This document shows positions 1 to 8,174 of a stretch of 64,000 nt of DNA, one piece after another. Made by a program: the position numbers and the translations under genes. Within the stretch, counting starts at the first letter, position 1; the number at the start of each line of letters is the position of its first letter. The stretch lies in contig JAYRHW010000132.1 of NCBI GenBank assembly GCA_041907145.1, positions 1 to 64,000 on the forward strand. Direction: 5' to 3'. The DNA is from JAFLCA01 sp041907145. Lineage in GTDB: Bacteria; Bdellovibrionota_C; UBA2361; JAFLCA01. The notes under the pieces are model-generated. The model saw only the letters and a program-made list of their open reading frames with translations, searched no databases and had not been told where the DNA came from.

Positions 1-790
1 ATCGGCGCGCGGCGGTGCTGACGGTACGCTGAGGAGCTCTCTTGGGCCCGATCTGGTAGACGTCCCTGCCCTGCTTTCCTTGAAGCCGGACGTTGTCCTG
101 ACGTCGATCGATGACGAAATAGGTGAGGCGACAAACTATAATCGAGCCCGGACACTATTCGCTGAAAAGGCCGGTCCCGAGGCAAAGTTGTTTTCCTTCA
201 ATCCACACTCGCTGGACTCTGTATTCGCCATGTTCGAGGAGCTTGGCAAGGCGCTTAAGGCTCCCGCTGCCGGGCGAGATTTGAGTCAGCGCCTAAAGTC
301 TCAACTGATGGATTGGGGTGACAATTTCTACGATCGCATGAAGAACAAGCGAGTGAGCTTCATTTCACGTATCGAGCCCTTCGTGCTCGCTGGCCGTTGG
401 ATTCCCGACATGGTGCAGCTGTGTTCCGCTCAGTCTCAGTCGAGGACCGGAGGTGAGGATGCAATAGTCGTTTCTTGGGAAGATATTGTAAAATACCGTC
501 CGGACGTAATCGTAGTCGCCCTCGAAGGTCAGGATGTGCAGTCAGTCTCGAAGTCGTTTTTGCGCTTGGAGAAGTTGCCCCACTGGGAAGATATTCCTGC
601 CGTAAAGCGCGGCGAAGTCATCTTTACCGACGGGAAGGCGCATTTCTACAGACCTGGACCCAGACTTCGTGACTCGATGGCGATTCTTATTTCAGCGATA
701 GCGGGCCTCGAGAGCGGTTATATCACTCCGCGCGATAGCTTCTTCCGCCTGCGCTGGCTCGAAATGCAGCGTCATAAGCTTGGAAAGTGA
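1..790 (+). CDS. ABC transporter periplasmic binding protein, BtuF/FecB type (5' truncated)
   Basis: The reading frame is open back to the left edge of the window (frame of base 2), so the gene starts outside it; a TTG at 80 is only an internal codon. The visible part is the C-terminal 260 or so residues of a cobalamin/iron-siderophore type substrate-binding protein. The family signature for the first lobe (a 'GPDLVDVPALLSLKPDVVL' stretch) is followed by a long helical linker and a second lobe with PDVIVVALEG, then 'AVKRGEVIFTDG' and the closing helix 'RLRDSMAILISAIAG'. Such proteins deliver vitamin B12 or ferric chelates to an inner-membrane permease. The ligand cannot be read from the sequence. 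A B12-dependent mutase at 57 kb would make cobalamin plausible, but that is inference. The permease and ATPase genes are not in the window. Confidence 0.8.
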   Translation, partial: SARGGADGTLRSSLGPDLVDVPALLSLKPDVVLTSIDDEIGEATNYNRARTLFAEKAGPEAKLFSFNPHSLDSVFAMFEELGKALKAPAAGRDLSQRLKSQLMDWGDNFYDRMKNKRVSFISRIEPFVLAGRWIPDMVQLCSAQSQSRTGGEDAIVVSWEDIVKYRPDVIVVALEGQDVQSVSKSFLRLEKLPHWEDIPAVKRGEVIFTDGKAHFYRPGPRLRDSMAILISAIAGLESGYITPRDSFFRLRWLEMQRHKLGK

Positions 791-848
791 GCCACTACAT
801 TAGACGCCTCGGATAGCGTTTTTTTCAACATTTTGCTAGGGTCGAGGC

Positions 849-1268
849 ATGAATCAGTCGACTTCGGAATCTTGGATTAGCGTGTGCGGAGAGGCGGCCC
901 CTTTGTTGGCCGCTGATACCCATGCTCGCATTCAAGATCGCCTTGCGAAACGGCAGTTTCGGCAGGATGAGATTGATTACGTGAAGAGCGCTTCCTGTGC
1001 TCCGATTCAGGGCGAATTGCGAGTTAGCGAGTCCGAGCTGAACATCCTACGCAGGCTCTGCCAGGCTTGGGATATCGAGCTCCGTCCCGCCAAGATTACA
1101 TCCCATCGTCCCTTGATCGGTCCGGTTATTGTTGGGGTGAAGCGGCTCCTGTTTCCTTTGGTTCAGGTCTTCCTCAAGGACTTAGTCCGCCAGCAGCGTG
1201 ATTTTAACTCCTCTGCTATTGCTCTTATGGGCACATTGCTTTCTGAGCGCGACAAGCCAAAAAAATAG
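849..1268 (+). CDS. Small protein of unknown function beside the T3SS genes
   Basis: A 139-residue protein without a signal peptide. Residues about 85-125 form an amphipathic, partly hydrophobic stretch (HRPLIGPVIVGVKRLLFPLV, then VFLKDLVRQQRDFN). A similar 'SHRP-xx-GP-xx-V-xx-K' plus 'QQ-x-FN' pattern occurs, from memory, at the N-terminus of some glycosyltransferases and methyltransferases, where it precedes the catalytic domain. Here no catalytic domain follows. The gene lies between a binding-protein gene and the sctI-like gene on the same strand, with 29 bases before the sctI reading frame and about 65 before its preferred start. It could belong to the secretion block, for example as a chaperone or membrane-associated accessory, but no function can be assigned. 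Confidence 0.6.
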   Translation: MNQSTSESWISVCGEAAPLLAADTHARIQDRLAKRQFRQDEIDYVKSASCAPIQGELRVSESELNILRRLCQAWDIELRPAKITSHRPLIGPVIVGVKRLLFPLVQVFLKDLVRQQRDFNSSAIALMGTLLSERDKPKK

Positions 1269-1333
1269 TCCATCGAGTAGGCAACTTTTCTCGCCCAATG
1301 CCGAATAATGCGCATCCCTCAGGAGATGCAGCT

Positions 1334-1660
1334 ATGTTGGCAATGCGAGCCCCCATTCTTACGAACATTCCTCAGCCGCTTCCAGCGCAGTTGGCTGCCC
1401 CGGAGAAAGCTCAGGCACTGTCGTTTGCTGATGTTCTGGCTGAGAAGCTTTCAGGTTTAGAGTCCATGGTCGGGCTGCGCTCCTATGCCGATCTGGCCGC
1501 GCTGCGGCGGAAAGTCCTTACAGCAAAGTCGGTATCGCCTGGGGACCTCATTCTCTATCAGGTCAAGGCTTCCGAGTTTGGTCTCGGCGTGGAGCTCGTA
1601 TCGAAGGTTGCAGAGTCGATGGCCACGACCGTGCGTAAATTTCAAAGCAATCAAGGGTAG
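1334..1660 (+). CDS. sctI: T3SS inner rod protein, SctI-like
   Basis: A 108-residue protein whose C-terminal third (SPGDLILYQVKASEFGLGVE, then LVSKVAESMATTVRKFQSNQ) has the pattern of the EscI/YscI/HrpB inner-rod family: a short amphipathic helix with conserved 'LVSK' and a C-terminal helix ending in a Q-rich tail. SctI joins the needle filament to the SctR/S/T export gate in the periplasm. An in-frame ATG lies at 1298, but the ATG at 1334 is preceded by CAGGAG with about 9 bases of spacing and is preferred. The next gene starts 6 bases downstream, and the whole block to SctU is transcribed in one direction. The family is short and divergent, so the call rests on C-terminal pattern plus context. 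Confidence 0.72.
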   Translation: MLAMRAPILTNIPQPLPAQLAAPEKAQALSFADVLAEKLSGLESMVGLRSYADLAALRRKVLTAKSVSPGDLILYQVKASEFGLGVELVSKVAESMATTVRKFQSNQG

Positions 1661-1666
1661 GCTGCG

Positions 1667-2500
1667 ATGGAAGTAAACGTGCTCTCCGCTCAGCGCCGCA
1701 TAGAACTCAAGGGTATTGAAACTCAAACAAAGCTCGAAAGGGATGCGGGTGCGCTGCGAGAGTGTGATGGAAGAGTCAGAACTGCCATGGAAGCGGTACG
1801 CACGTCCGGCAGAAATTTTGAGCAAATCAAGCAACGCATTGCCGCAAAGCTTGAACTTGGCTCGAGTGCCCGAGAGCTCGCCGGTAACTTTGCCTTAGGA
1901 TTGCGAGCTCTGCAAGATCAGCGATCGCAGATCTTAGAATCCCGGAGGGCCTTGGTCATAGCTAATGCCGGTAAGATTCAGCAGGAACAGATCGTGCGGG
2001 CGCGACGTCACGCGCTTGATTGCCTTGAACGCTGCGCTGAGAGTCTCGTTAAGAACCGAGAACGAATTCGCCGAGCGGCCGAGGATGCGGACTGCCTCAG
2101 TGCCGGTATCTCACGGCACTATTCTACGGTCGAGCTGCCAATCACTGCGAGACTGGTCGGCGCGGTCTCCCCGGCCTCCACAAATGAAAGTCCAAAGATC
2201 GGTACCACAGCCGCCTCGGTGACAAAGCCGGGTCCCAGTCATGTATATGAGGTTTCAACTGTCGATAATGCTGAACAATCGAAGATTAGTTTTACCGTTG
2301 GGGACGAACGACAAAGTGAAATTGCGGTGCGAATCGTTCGTCGAGGTGAGCGATCCCTGGATGTTCAGATTATGTCGCAGGGATATGGAGACCAACGCAG
2401 GCTCTGGCAAGATCAAGCGGAGCTGCGAGCAGAGCTAGAGCGTGCCGGATACCGGATTGAACGACTCAGAATAGGAAATGCCGACAGGAGATTATCATGA
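1667..2500 (+). CDS. T3SS SctO-like stalk protein with SctP-like C-terminal domain
   Basis: A 277-residue protein in the slot normally taken by sctO, sctP and sctQ. Residues about 5-150 are rich in Arg, Glu, Gln and Ala with heptad-like spacing, as expected for the coiled-coil SctO (YscO/FliJ) stalk that couples the ATPase to the export gate. Residues about 150-200 are a Pro/Ser/Thr linker. Residues about 205-277 have the beta-beta-helix-beta pattern of the FliK/SctP substrate-switch domain (VRIVRRGERSLDVQI, then a helix LRAELERAGYRIERLRI). Normally SctO and SctP are separate. Here one frame seems to carry both, or else a SctO-type protein has gained an extra domain. It overlaps sctR by 4 bases (ATGA). 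Assignment rests on shape and position, not on strong motifs. Confidence 0.5.
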   Translation: MEVNVLSAQRRIELKGIETQTKLERDAGALRECDGRVRTAMEAVRTSGRNFEQIKQRIAAKLELGSSARELAGNFALGLRALQDQRSQILESRRALVIANAGKIQQEQIVRARRHALDCLERCAESLVKNRERIRRAAEDADCLSAGISRHYSTVELPITARLVGAVSPASTNESPKIGTTAASVTKPGPSHVYEVSTVDNAEQSKISFTVGDERQSEIAVRIVRRGERSLDVQIMSQGYGDQRRLWQDQAELRAELERAGYRIERLRIGNADRRLS

Positions 2501-3168
2501 CTGGGCTCAATCCTACGTGGCTCATTGTCGTGAGTTTCGGATTGGCATTGATTCCACTCCTGGTCTGCGCAGGTACTTCCTATATAAAAATCAGCGTCGT
2601 GCTGGGACTGTTGCGAGGGGGGTTCGGCACTCAAGGAGTTCCGGGAGCGATGATTATATCCTCCATGGCGATGGCGCTGAGTTTGTACATCATGGGGCCA
2701 ACCCTGGAAGCAAGTATTGGAGCGGCTGAGGCGATACCATTTGGATCGTTTGCTGCCGATCCGTCGGTTCGAAGGTTGGCGCAGCTGAGGCCGCTTGTCG
2801 AGCCCTGGCGGACGTTTATGCTGGCGCATGCAGGCAAGCGGGAACTGCTTGCGGTGTCCGAGCTAGAGCGCCGAGAGGATATCGCTACGGCGGGGGCAAC
2901 GGCAGTTGCGACTCCGGATGATGGGACGTGTTGGCGTGCTGCTCTGCTTGCCTTCGTGCTCACCGAGCTGCGGCAGGCGTTCTCGATGGGATTCGTGCTT
3001 CTGCTGCCCTTTCTTGTTATCGACATAGCCGTGGCCAACATCCTGGCCGGACTGGGGATGTTCATGCTGAGTCCCACATTGATTTCATTGCCGCTCAAAT
3101 TACTACTCTTTGTAGCTTGTGATGGATGGATGATTCTGAGCCGCAGCCTGATTTTCTCCTATCAGTGA
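2497..3168 (+). CDS. sctR: T3SS export gate protein SctR
   Basis: A 223-residue member of the FliP/SctR family, which forms the pentameric core of the inner-membrane export gate together with SctS and SctT. Hydrophobic segments lie near residues 7-27 and 45-65, then a soluble loop of about 75 residues, then two more near 140-170 and 180-215. The family-diagnostic C-terminal stretch is clear: LPFLVIDIAVANILAGLGMF followed by MLSPTLISLPLKLLLF and a DGW motif. The start codon overlaps the previous stop as ATGA, so translation is probably coupled. No SctQ (C-ring) gene lies just upstream, where it is found in most T3SS operons. Confidence 0.93.
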   Translation: MTGLNPTWLIVVSFGLALIPLLVCAGTSYIKISVVLGLLRGGFGTQGVPGAMIISSMAMALSLYIMGPTLEASIGAAEAIPFGSFAADPSVRRLAQLRPLVEPWRTFMLAHAGKRELLAVSELERREDIATAGATAVATPDDGTCWRAALLAFVLTELRQAFSMGFVLLLPFLVIDIAVANILAGLGMFMLSPTLISLPLKLLLFVACDGWMILSRSLIFSYQ

Positions 3169-3174
3169 GGGCAT

Positions 3175-3435
3175 ATGTTTCAGTTGACGATCCAGCAAGC
3201 CTGCCTTCTCGTTCTTATACTCTCAACGGTGCCTTTGGCGCTTAGCTCTGGTCTTGGCCTGCTAGTCGCTGTATTACAGGCAGCTACTCAAATTCAGGAG
3301 CAGTCGATTGTCTTCACGGCAAAGATTCTCGCTTTTAGCGCGTTGGCCTATTTCGGCGGAAGCCTCGGTGCCAATGCAGTGCAGGAATTCTTTCTTGCCA
3401 ACATGGATCTCGTCATCGCTTTGGGGCGGGGCTAG
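3175..3435 (+). CDS. sctS: T3SS export gate protein SctS
   Basis: An 86-residue protein with two hydrophobic hairpin helices (about 10-38 and 50-80) separated by the conserved polar turn 'ATQIQEQSIVFTAKI', diagnostic of the FliQ/SctS family. SctS copies pack around the SctR/SctT core of the export gate. Size and position directly after sctR match the family. A gap of only 6 bases separates it from sctR and 5 bases from sctT, consistent with a single transcript. The length is the family norm and no odd features are seen. Confidence 0.93.
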   Translation: MFQLTIQQACLLVLILSTVPLALSSGLGLLVAVLQAATQIQEQSIVFTAKILAFSALAYFGGSLGANAVQEFFLANMDLVIALGRG

Positions 3436-3440
3436 CATGT

Positions 3441-4160
3441 ATGGAAAGTATTGCTGCGTGTTTTCTGCGTTCGATCGCGGCCATGGCCGTGCTGCCCCTG
3501 GGCGGCGATCTGCTCTCGCTCGGGCTGAAGCTCTATCTGGCAGCTCTGTGCGCTTTCTGTCTTGTGCCTACGGTTGATAACTTCTCGTTGTCCGTGACCG
3601 TCTTCGTGCTATTTGAGAATCTCGTCTTGGGAATGATACTGGGACTGCCGCTGGTGTTGGCAGTACAGGCTGCCGAGTGGGTAGGGGAGCTCTTTGACAG
3701 TGCACGGGGGCAGACCATGGGGGCGATTTTGGATCCTGCTCAGGGCGCCCCTTCGATGGTATCTCTATCAGCCGCCTCGGTTGCGCGCGCGACTCTGCTC
3801 GGTGCTGGTGTGCTCCCCAGCTTCGTGCTTCGACTGCATGAGAGTCTGGTCGCGTTTCCACTGCTCAACCCTTTCTCCGAATCCATACAATTCGTTGGGG
3901 AGAAATTGGCCGTGTTTCTTGCAGTATACTGTAGCGAGGTGCTTCGCAGTGGTGTTCCCCTTGCTCTACTGTTTCTCGCGATCGAATGTGTCTTTGCTGT
4001 AGCGGCAAAGCTGCTCCCGGGGATTTCTCTGTCCACGGAGAGCTTTGCGCTCAAACTTGGCCTCGGCTTTCTCATCCTTCGAGCACTGGCCGGGAGCACT
4101 CTGTCAGAAGCTGCGCTTGGACTTGCGACAGCTAATCCTCAGCAGCTGTTACAACCCTAG
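3441..4160 (+). CDS. sctT: T3SS export gate protein SctT
   Basis: A 239-residue polytopic membrane protein of the FliR/SctT family. It contains about six hydrophobic segments and the conserved 'FENLVLGMILGLPLVLAVQA' helix followed by the 'G-x-x-x-D-x-x-RG' turn (VGELFDSARGQTMGAILDP), both typical of the family. SctT is the single-copy subunit that closes the gate. It is slightly shorter than common SctT proteins (roughly 255-265 residues), with a short C-terminus. It follows sctS by 5 bases and precedes sctU by 8 bases, keeping the canonical R-S-T-U order. Confidence 0.9.
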   Translation: MESIAACFLRSIAAMAVLPLGGDLLSLGLKLYLAALCAFCLVPTVDNFSLSVTVFVLFENLVLGMILGLPLVLAVQAAEWVGELFDSARGQTMGAILDPAQGAPSMVSLSAASVARATLLGAGVLPSFVLRLHESLVAFPLLNPFSESIQFVGEKLAVFLAVYCSEVLRSGVPLALLFLAIECVFAVAAKLLPGISLSTESFALKLGLGFLILRALAGSTLSEAALGLATANPQQLLQP

Positions 4161-4168
4161 GAGCTAGG

Positions 4169-4960
4169 ATGGCTGAGTTCAAGGGCCACCCCGCCACGCC
4201 CAAACGTCTGGAGAAAGCCAGGCGCGATGGGCAGAGGCTCAAATCACCATTAATAACTCAATTATTTTGCCTGGTTAGCCTCATATGCTCAGCCCATCTG
4301 ACTAGCCGGTCAACTTGGGTAAAGAATAGAATGTTGTTACAATATTGCTGGTCAGATGGTTACCGCGAGCCGGCTGTATGTGCCGTCGGGCTGGGGCAGC
4401 AGTTGTTTGCAATAGTTGTCTTCAGTTTGATCTTTGGATCACTTGTTTCGATAATCGCAGAATCCCTGCAAGTTGGAATTCGTTTCAACGTGACATTGAT
4501 CGCGCCGCGAATCTCTCGCCTCCATGTGGGGAACGGTCTAAAGAGGATTGCCCAGGGGCTGAAGGGTTCTTGGCAACTTGCGCTGCGCCTATGGTTGTTC
4601 TCGCTCGTTTTGTTCTGGTTTTCCCCTGACATAGTACGCCTCGGTGTCTCGGTATGGAACATCGAGAGTGAATGGCGGCTTTGGTATATCGCCAGAAGTC
4701 TCGCGAGCTTGCTGATGGTCACCGCCAGCGTCGCGAGTATCTGTGCGGTTATTGATTACACGGCTCGGCGCCATGAGTATTTCCGCGAGTTAAGCATGTC
4801 CACGACCGAGATACGCCAGGAACATCGCGATGACGAAGGCGACCCCCAGATCAGGGCACAGCGGCAGGCGCTTTTTCGATCGATGTCCTATGCTGAGATT
4901 GTAAAACGTGCACGAGAGTCGAAGGTAATAATCGTGGAAAGAGCTGAGCAACGAGAGTAG
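4169..4960 (+). CDS. sctU: T3SS switch protein SctU, transmembrane half only (no NPTH domain)
   Basis: A 263-residue protein whose first 200 residues match SctU/FlhB: N-terminal 'HPATPKRLEKARRDGQ', then four hydrophobic segments (about 28-46, 72-100, 137-158, 178-200). The cytoplasmic linker is present too (LSMSTTEIRQEH, then EGDPQIRAQRQ and MSYAEIVKRA). Usual SctU proteins have about 350 residues, and at this point continue with V-x-VTNPTH, the self-cleaving site, and a globular domain of about 80 residues. Here the chain reads SKVIIVERAEQRE and stops, so the autocleavage site and everything after it are missing. The next 100 bases contain no NPTH coding sequence in any forward frame. A separate gene at 8171-8494 encodes a matching C-terminal domain, so SctU seems to be made as two polypeptides. 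Confidence 0.88.
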   Translation: MAEFKGHPATPKRLEKARRDGQRLKSPLITQLFCLVSLICSAHLTSRSTWVKNRMLLQYCWSDGYREPAVCAVGLGQQLFAIVVFSLIFGSLVSIIAESLQVGIRFNVTLIAPRISRLHVGNGLKRIAQGLKGSWQLALRLWLFSLVLFWFSPDIVRLGVSVWNIESEWRLWYIARSLASLLMVTASVASICAVIDYTARRHEYFRELSMSTTEIRQEHRDDEGDPQIRAQRQALFRSMSYAEIVKRARESKVIIVERAEQRE

Positions 4961-4964
4961 CGAA

Positions 4965-7900
4965 ATGGCAGCCCGAAACTGCAAGGACGTCATCGATGAC
5001 TTGCGCAGATCCTTATCTGCTGTCGAAGCTCCGCAGCAACTCGCCGATACGCTGGCTGAGCAGCTTTCCGATTCATTTGGTAAAGCCATCATACATGTCG
5101 TTTTGTCGATGTCCTCTGATCGCATTGAGGCCTGGCACGGAATTCCGCCGAATGTGACCGCGCAGCATTCATTGCGAGTTGATGGCGATCAGGCCAGGCT
5201 CGGAGCGCTAGCCGTGCCGTTCCCAGTTTTTGTCAGTGATCCGCGCCGCGCACGCTTGGATCCCGAGCTAGCCCGCTATATCGATCGTATCGGCGCCCGG
5301 TCCTACGCCGCCGTAGCGCTCTATCGAAGCGGCAGGCTGAGCGGCTGGATCGAATGCTGGTATCAGCTCGAGCACCGCACTTGGACGCGCGAGGATAGCG
5401 CCCTTCTTCAGCAGTGCGCCGACGTAGCGGGTCTTGCCCTCGAGGGGAGAATTGCTCCCGAACTCCCTGCTGCCGAATCTCCGAATCCTCAATTAGTTGC
5501 GGAAATCGACGATCTCAAGGCTCGCTATGAGCGCATCATCGCGTACGGTAATCTAATCATGGTGCGAACCAATCCCGAGTTTGAGCTTGTGGACGTGCGC
5601 GGTGACACGATGAGCGTTCTGGGCGTCAGCGCGGAGACGCTTCTCAACGACAGAACGGTGTGGAGCCGGTTCGTGCACTCACCTGACTTTCGGGCGCTCA
5701 ATCGAAAAGTCCGCCGCATGCGCGATCGGCCGGAAGAACTAAACGAAGAGATTCGCGTGCTCAATCAGCAAAGCCAGCAGGTACGATGGCTGTTGCTGCG
5801 CTCGGTACCGCTCTTTAATGCCGGAGGCGAATTCCTCGGTTGGGAGGGCTTTGGGCTCGATATCACCGATCGCCGTGAAGCTCGAGAGGAGCTTTTGGGT
5901 CAAAGTAAGCGCGTAGAGGCCCTCTATGAAGTAGCGCGCGCTTTGCAGGTCAATTTGGACCCAGCTTTGGTAACGCTGCGGGGGTTGCGCGCGCTGATCA
6001 CCGCGACGAGTTCGGACTGCGGGTTTACATGCTTCTATGATCCGGAACAAAAAGCCCTGGAGCTCGTGTCCTCCGAAGGCCTGTCCCCTCATTATGTCGA
6101 GGACTTCTCCAGGTTGCTGGGCGGACCGACGCTGGTGCGATTGGCGGTAGATCGAAAGGAGGGGCTGCTCAGCAACAATATCCAGCGCGATCCCCGTGCC
6201 GCGGTAGACATTGCCCGACGAGAAGGATTGAAATCCACGATCATAATGCCGCTCATGCTCAAGGACGAGGTGCAGGGCGCGATCGTGCTCTTTTGCAGAA
6301 AGGCCAACCGCTATTCCGAGGCGGATTTTGATTTAGTCTCGGCTGCGGCGAGCCAGATTTGTCTAGCCGTGCGGCAGGCGGAGTCTTACCTGGCGGAAAA
6401 GCGTCAGGTTAGCGCACTGGGAGTGCTGTACCGACTCAGTCACGAGCTGTCAAAACAGATGACGCCGCGGGAGATAGCGGAGCACGCGTTTCCAATCATT
6501 CAGAGTGAGCTCTCTTGCAAGCGCATGTGGCTAGGAGTTTTGAACGAGCAGGGTACTTTGTTACTTGGACAGGCTGGCACGGGTCCGGGAGTGCGCCGCC
6601 CGCTCATCGACCTGCAAATTGAGATCGGAGAACAAAACGATTTTCTCAGCCAAGCATTGTCGCGCAAGCAGCCGGTGATCGTACGACCTGCGCAGCAGCA
6701 GGAATGCGAGCGTTTACAGCGGCTCACTCAGCGTCTGAACCTTGGTATGTTCGTTATCGTGCCGCTTGTCTCGCTCGGACAGACCGTCGGTATATTGCTG
6801 GTGGAGCCGACGCTACCATCGGGATTCATGATTCAGCGCAAGCTGTCCCTGCTTTCAAGCATGGGCGCTGAAATTGCGACGGTGATTCTCGCCCGCCGGT
6901 TCGAATCCAAGCTGGCTGACGCCGAGAAAATGAGAATGGCAGGATTGTTGGCCTCCGGCGTCGCGCACAATTTCAATAACATGCTGCAGGCGGTCATGGG
7001 ACAAGCGTCGCTCATCGAGATGCAGCTCGGCAAGGACTCTCCATTGGTTGGTTCTGCGCGCATGATCATCGAGGCGGCCGGCAAGGGCGCGGGGCTTATT
7101 AAACAGCTTCTGAGCTTCGCCCTGCCGGGTGCCGAGTCTCGAACGGTGATATCACCGCAGGAACTATTTGCCGAGTCTGGGGAGCTTTACCGCTCCATAC
7201 TAGGTTCCTCGATTGTGCTTGATGTCAGAATAGATGATGGGTTGCCCGAAGTGCACGCAGATTACTCGAAGATGCAACAGGTCATCACGAACCTTCTGAT
7301 GAATGCGAAGGAAGCGATTGGCGATCGGCGAGACGGCTTGGTCAAGCTTACGGCGAGGGCCGTCAGGCTAGCCTCGGGCGAAGTCGATCCCGAGCTCGCT
7401 CCCGGAAGCTATTTACGAATCGACGTATCGGACAACGGGGCGGGCATGGATGCGGAGCGGCAGTCTCGGTGCTTCGAGCCGTTCTTCACTACAAAAAATG
7501 TCGATGTAAGAACCGGCCTGGGTTTCGAGGGTTCGGGTCTGGGGCTCTCTTCGGCGTACTCGATTATCAAAGGGCATGAGGGCTCCATCACCGTGAGCAG
7601 CACGCTGGGCGAGGGTACGAACTTCAGTATTTACTTGCCAGCCTATCAAGCGTCTGCGACCAAAGATGCGGAAGTACCTGCAGCGACTGCCGCCGGCGGA
7701 ATTCTCGCCCGGCAGGCCTTCGTATTCGGTGATGCGCTGCAAAGAAATTTTGCGCTGATCTCGACGCTCGAGTCCTTTGGGATTCGAGTGGTCCCCTGTT
7801 CCAGTAGTGAGAGCTTCTTCCAGCAAGCTGCTAGAGACTCTTGGACCATGCTGGTACTCGAAGATCAGTTTGGGGCTGAGTCTTCTGCGCCCCTCGTGCA

Positions 7901-8174
7901 TGAGGTCCGTGCAAAATTTCCTGATGTTCGAGTTCTTGTCATTACAACGAAGCCGCAGGATGCCGCGGCAGCATTTTCCGACCTTCAGGAGGTGGCAATC
8001 GTTGGCGAGCCGGTGAGTCTATGGTCCGTGCAGGCTGCCATCAAGCGCCTCGTTCATGGGAAGCAGGCTGGTTCCGGATTGGTCCGCAGTGTTCAGGTCG
8101 AGGGAAGAGGAAGCGACGCGCGCAAGGAGCTTGCGCCGGTGCGAGACCCATCCCGGAATCGAGAGACGCTATGA
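4965..8174 (+). CDS. Multi-sensor histidine kinase (GAF-PAS-GAF-GAF-HisKA-HATPase-degenerate REC)
   Basis: A 1069-residue soluble kinase lying between the two SctU halves. Domains in order: a GAF-like region (about 15-165), a PAS domain (about 185-310, ending ITDRREAREEL), a GAF (about 325-480), a second GAF-like region (about 485-645), a dimerisation/phosphoacceptor helix with GVAHNFNNML (His668), and a GHKL ATPase with N-box NLLMNAKEAI, G1 DNGAGMD and G2 GSGLGLSSAYSI. A C-terminal receiver-like domain (about 905-1030) lacks most active residues: the acidic pair is replaced (FVFGDA), and the conserved Lys before Pro is Glu (VGEPV). No membrane segment is seen, so it should sense cytoplasmic cues. 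It starts 4 bases after sctU and ends in an ATGA overlap with the SctU C-domain gene. It is therefore likely cotranscribed with the secretion genes. Confidence 0.9.
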   Translation: MAARNCKDVIDDLRRSLSAVEAPQQLADTLAEQLSDSFGKAIIHVVLSMSSDRIEAWHGIPPNVTAQHSLRVDGDQARLGALAVPFPVFVSDPRRARLDPELARYIDRIGARSYAAVALYRSGRLSGWIECWYQLEHRTWTREDSALLQQCADVAGLALEGRIAPELPAAESPNPQLVAEIDDLKARYERIIAYGNLIMVRTNPEFELVDVRGDTMSVLGVSAETLLNDRTVWSRFVHSPDFRALNRKVRRMRDRPEELNEEIRVLNQQSQQVRWLLLRSVPLFNAGGEFLGWEGFGLDITDRREAREELLGQSKRVEALYEVARALQVNLDPALVTLRGLRALITATSSDCGFTCFYDPEQKALELVSSEGLSPHYVEDFSRLLGGPTLVRLAVDRKEGLLSNNIQRDPRAAVDIARREGLKSTIIMPLMLKDEVQGAIVLFCRKANRYSEADFDLVSAAASQICLAVRQAESYLAEKRQVSALGVLYRLSHELSKQMTPREIAEHAFPIIQSELSCKRMWLGVLNEQGTLLLGQAGTGPGVRRPLIDLQIEIGEQNDFLSQALSRKQPVIVRPAQQQECERLQRLTQRLNLGMFVIVPLVSLGQTVGILLVEPTLPSGFMIQRKLSLLSSMGAEIATVILARRFESKLADAEKMRMAGLLASGVAHNFNNMLQAVMGQASLIEMQLGKDSPLVGSARMIIEAAGKGAGLIKQLLSFALPGAESRTVISPQELFAESGELYRSILGSSIVLDVRIDDGLPEVHADYSKMQQVITNLLMNAKEAIGDRRDGLVKLTARAVRLASGEVDPELAPGSYLRIDVSDNGAGMDAERQSRCFEPFFTTKNVDVRTGLGFEGSGLGLSSAYSIIKGHEGSITVSSTLGEGTNFSIYLPAYQASATKDAEVPAATAAGGILARQAFVFGDALQRNFALISTLESFGIRVVPCSSSESFFQQAARDSWTMLVLEDQFGAESSAPLVHEVRAKFPDVRVLVITTKPQDAAAAFSDLQEVAIVGEPVSLWSVQAAIKRLVHGKQAGSGLVRSVQVEGRGSDARKELAPVRDPSRNRETL

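Noticed and set aside
4960..5070. A frameshifted NPTH domain directly after SctU
   Set aside because: I read all three forward frames after 4960. None codes for an NPTH or AVALRY-like sequence, and the kinase gene begins 4 bases later, so the truncation is not a simple frame change.
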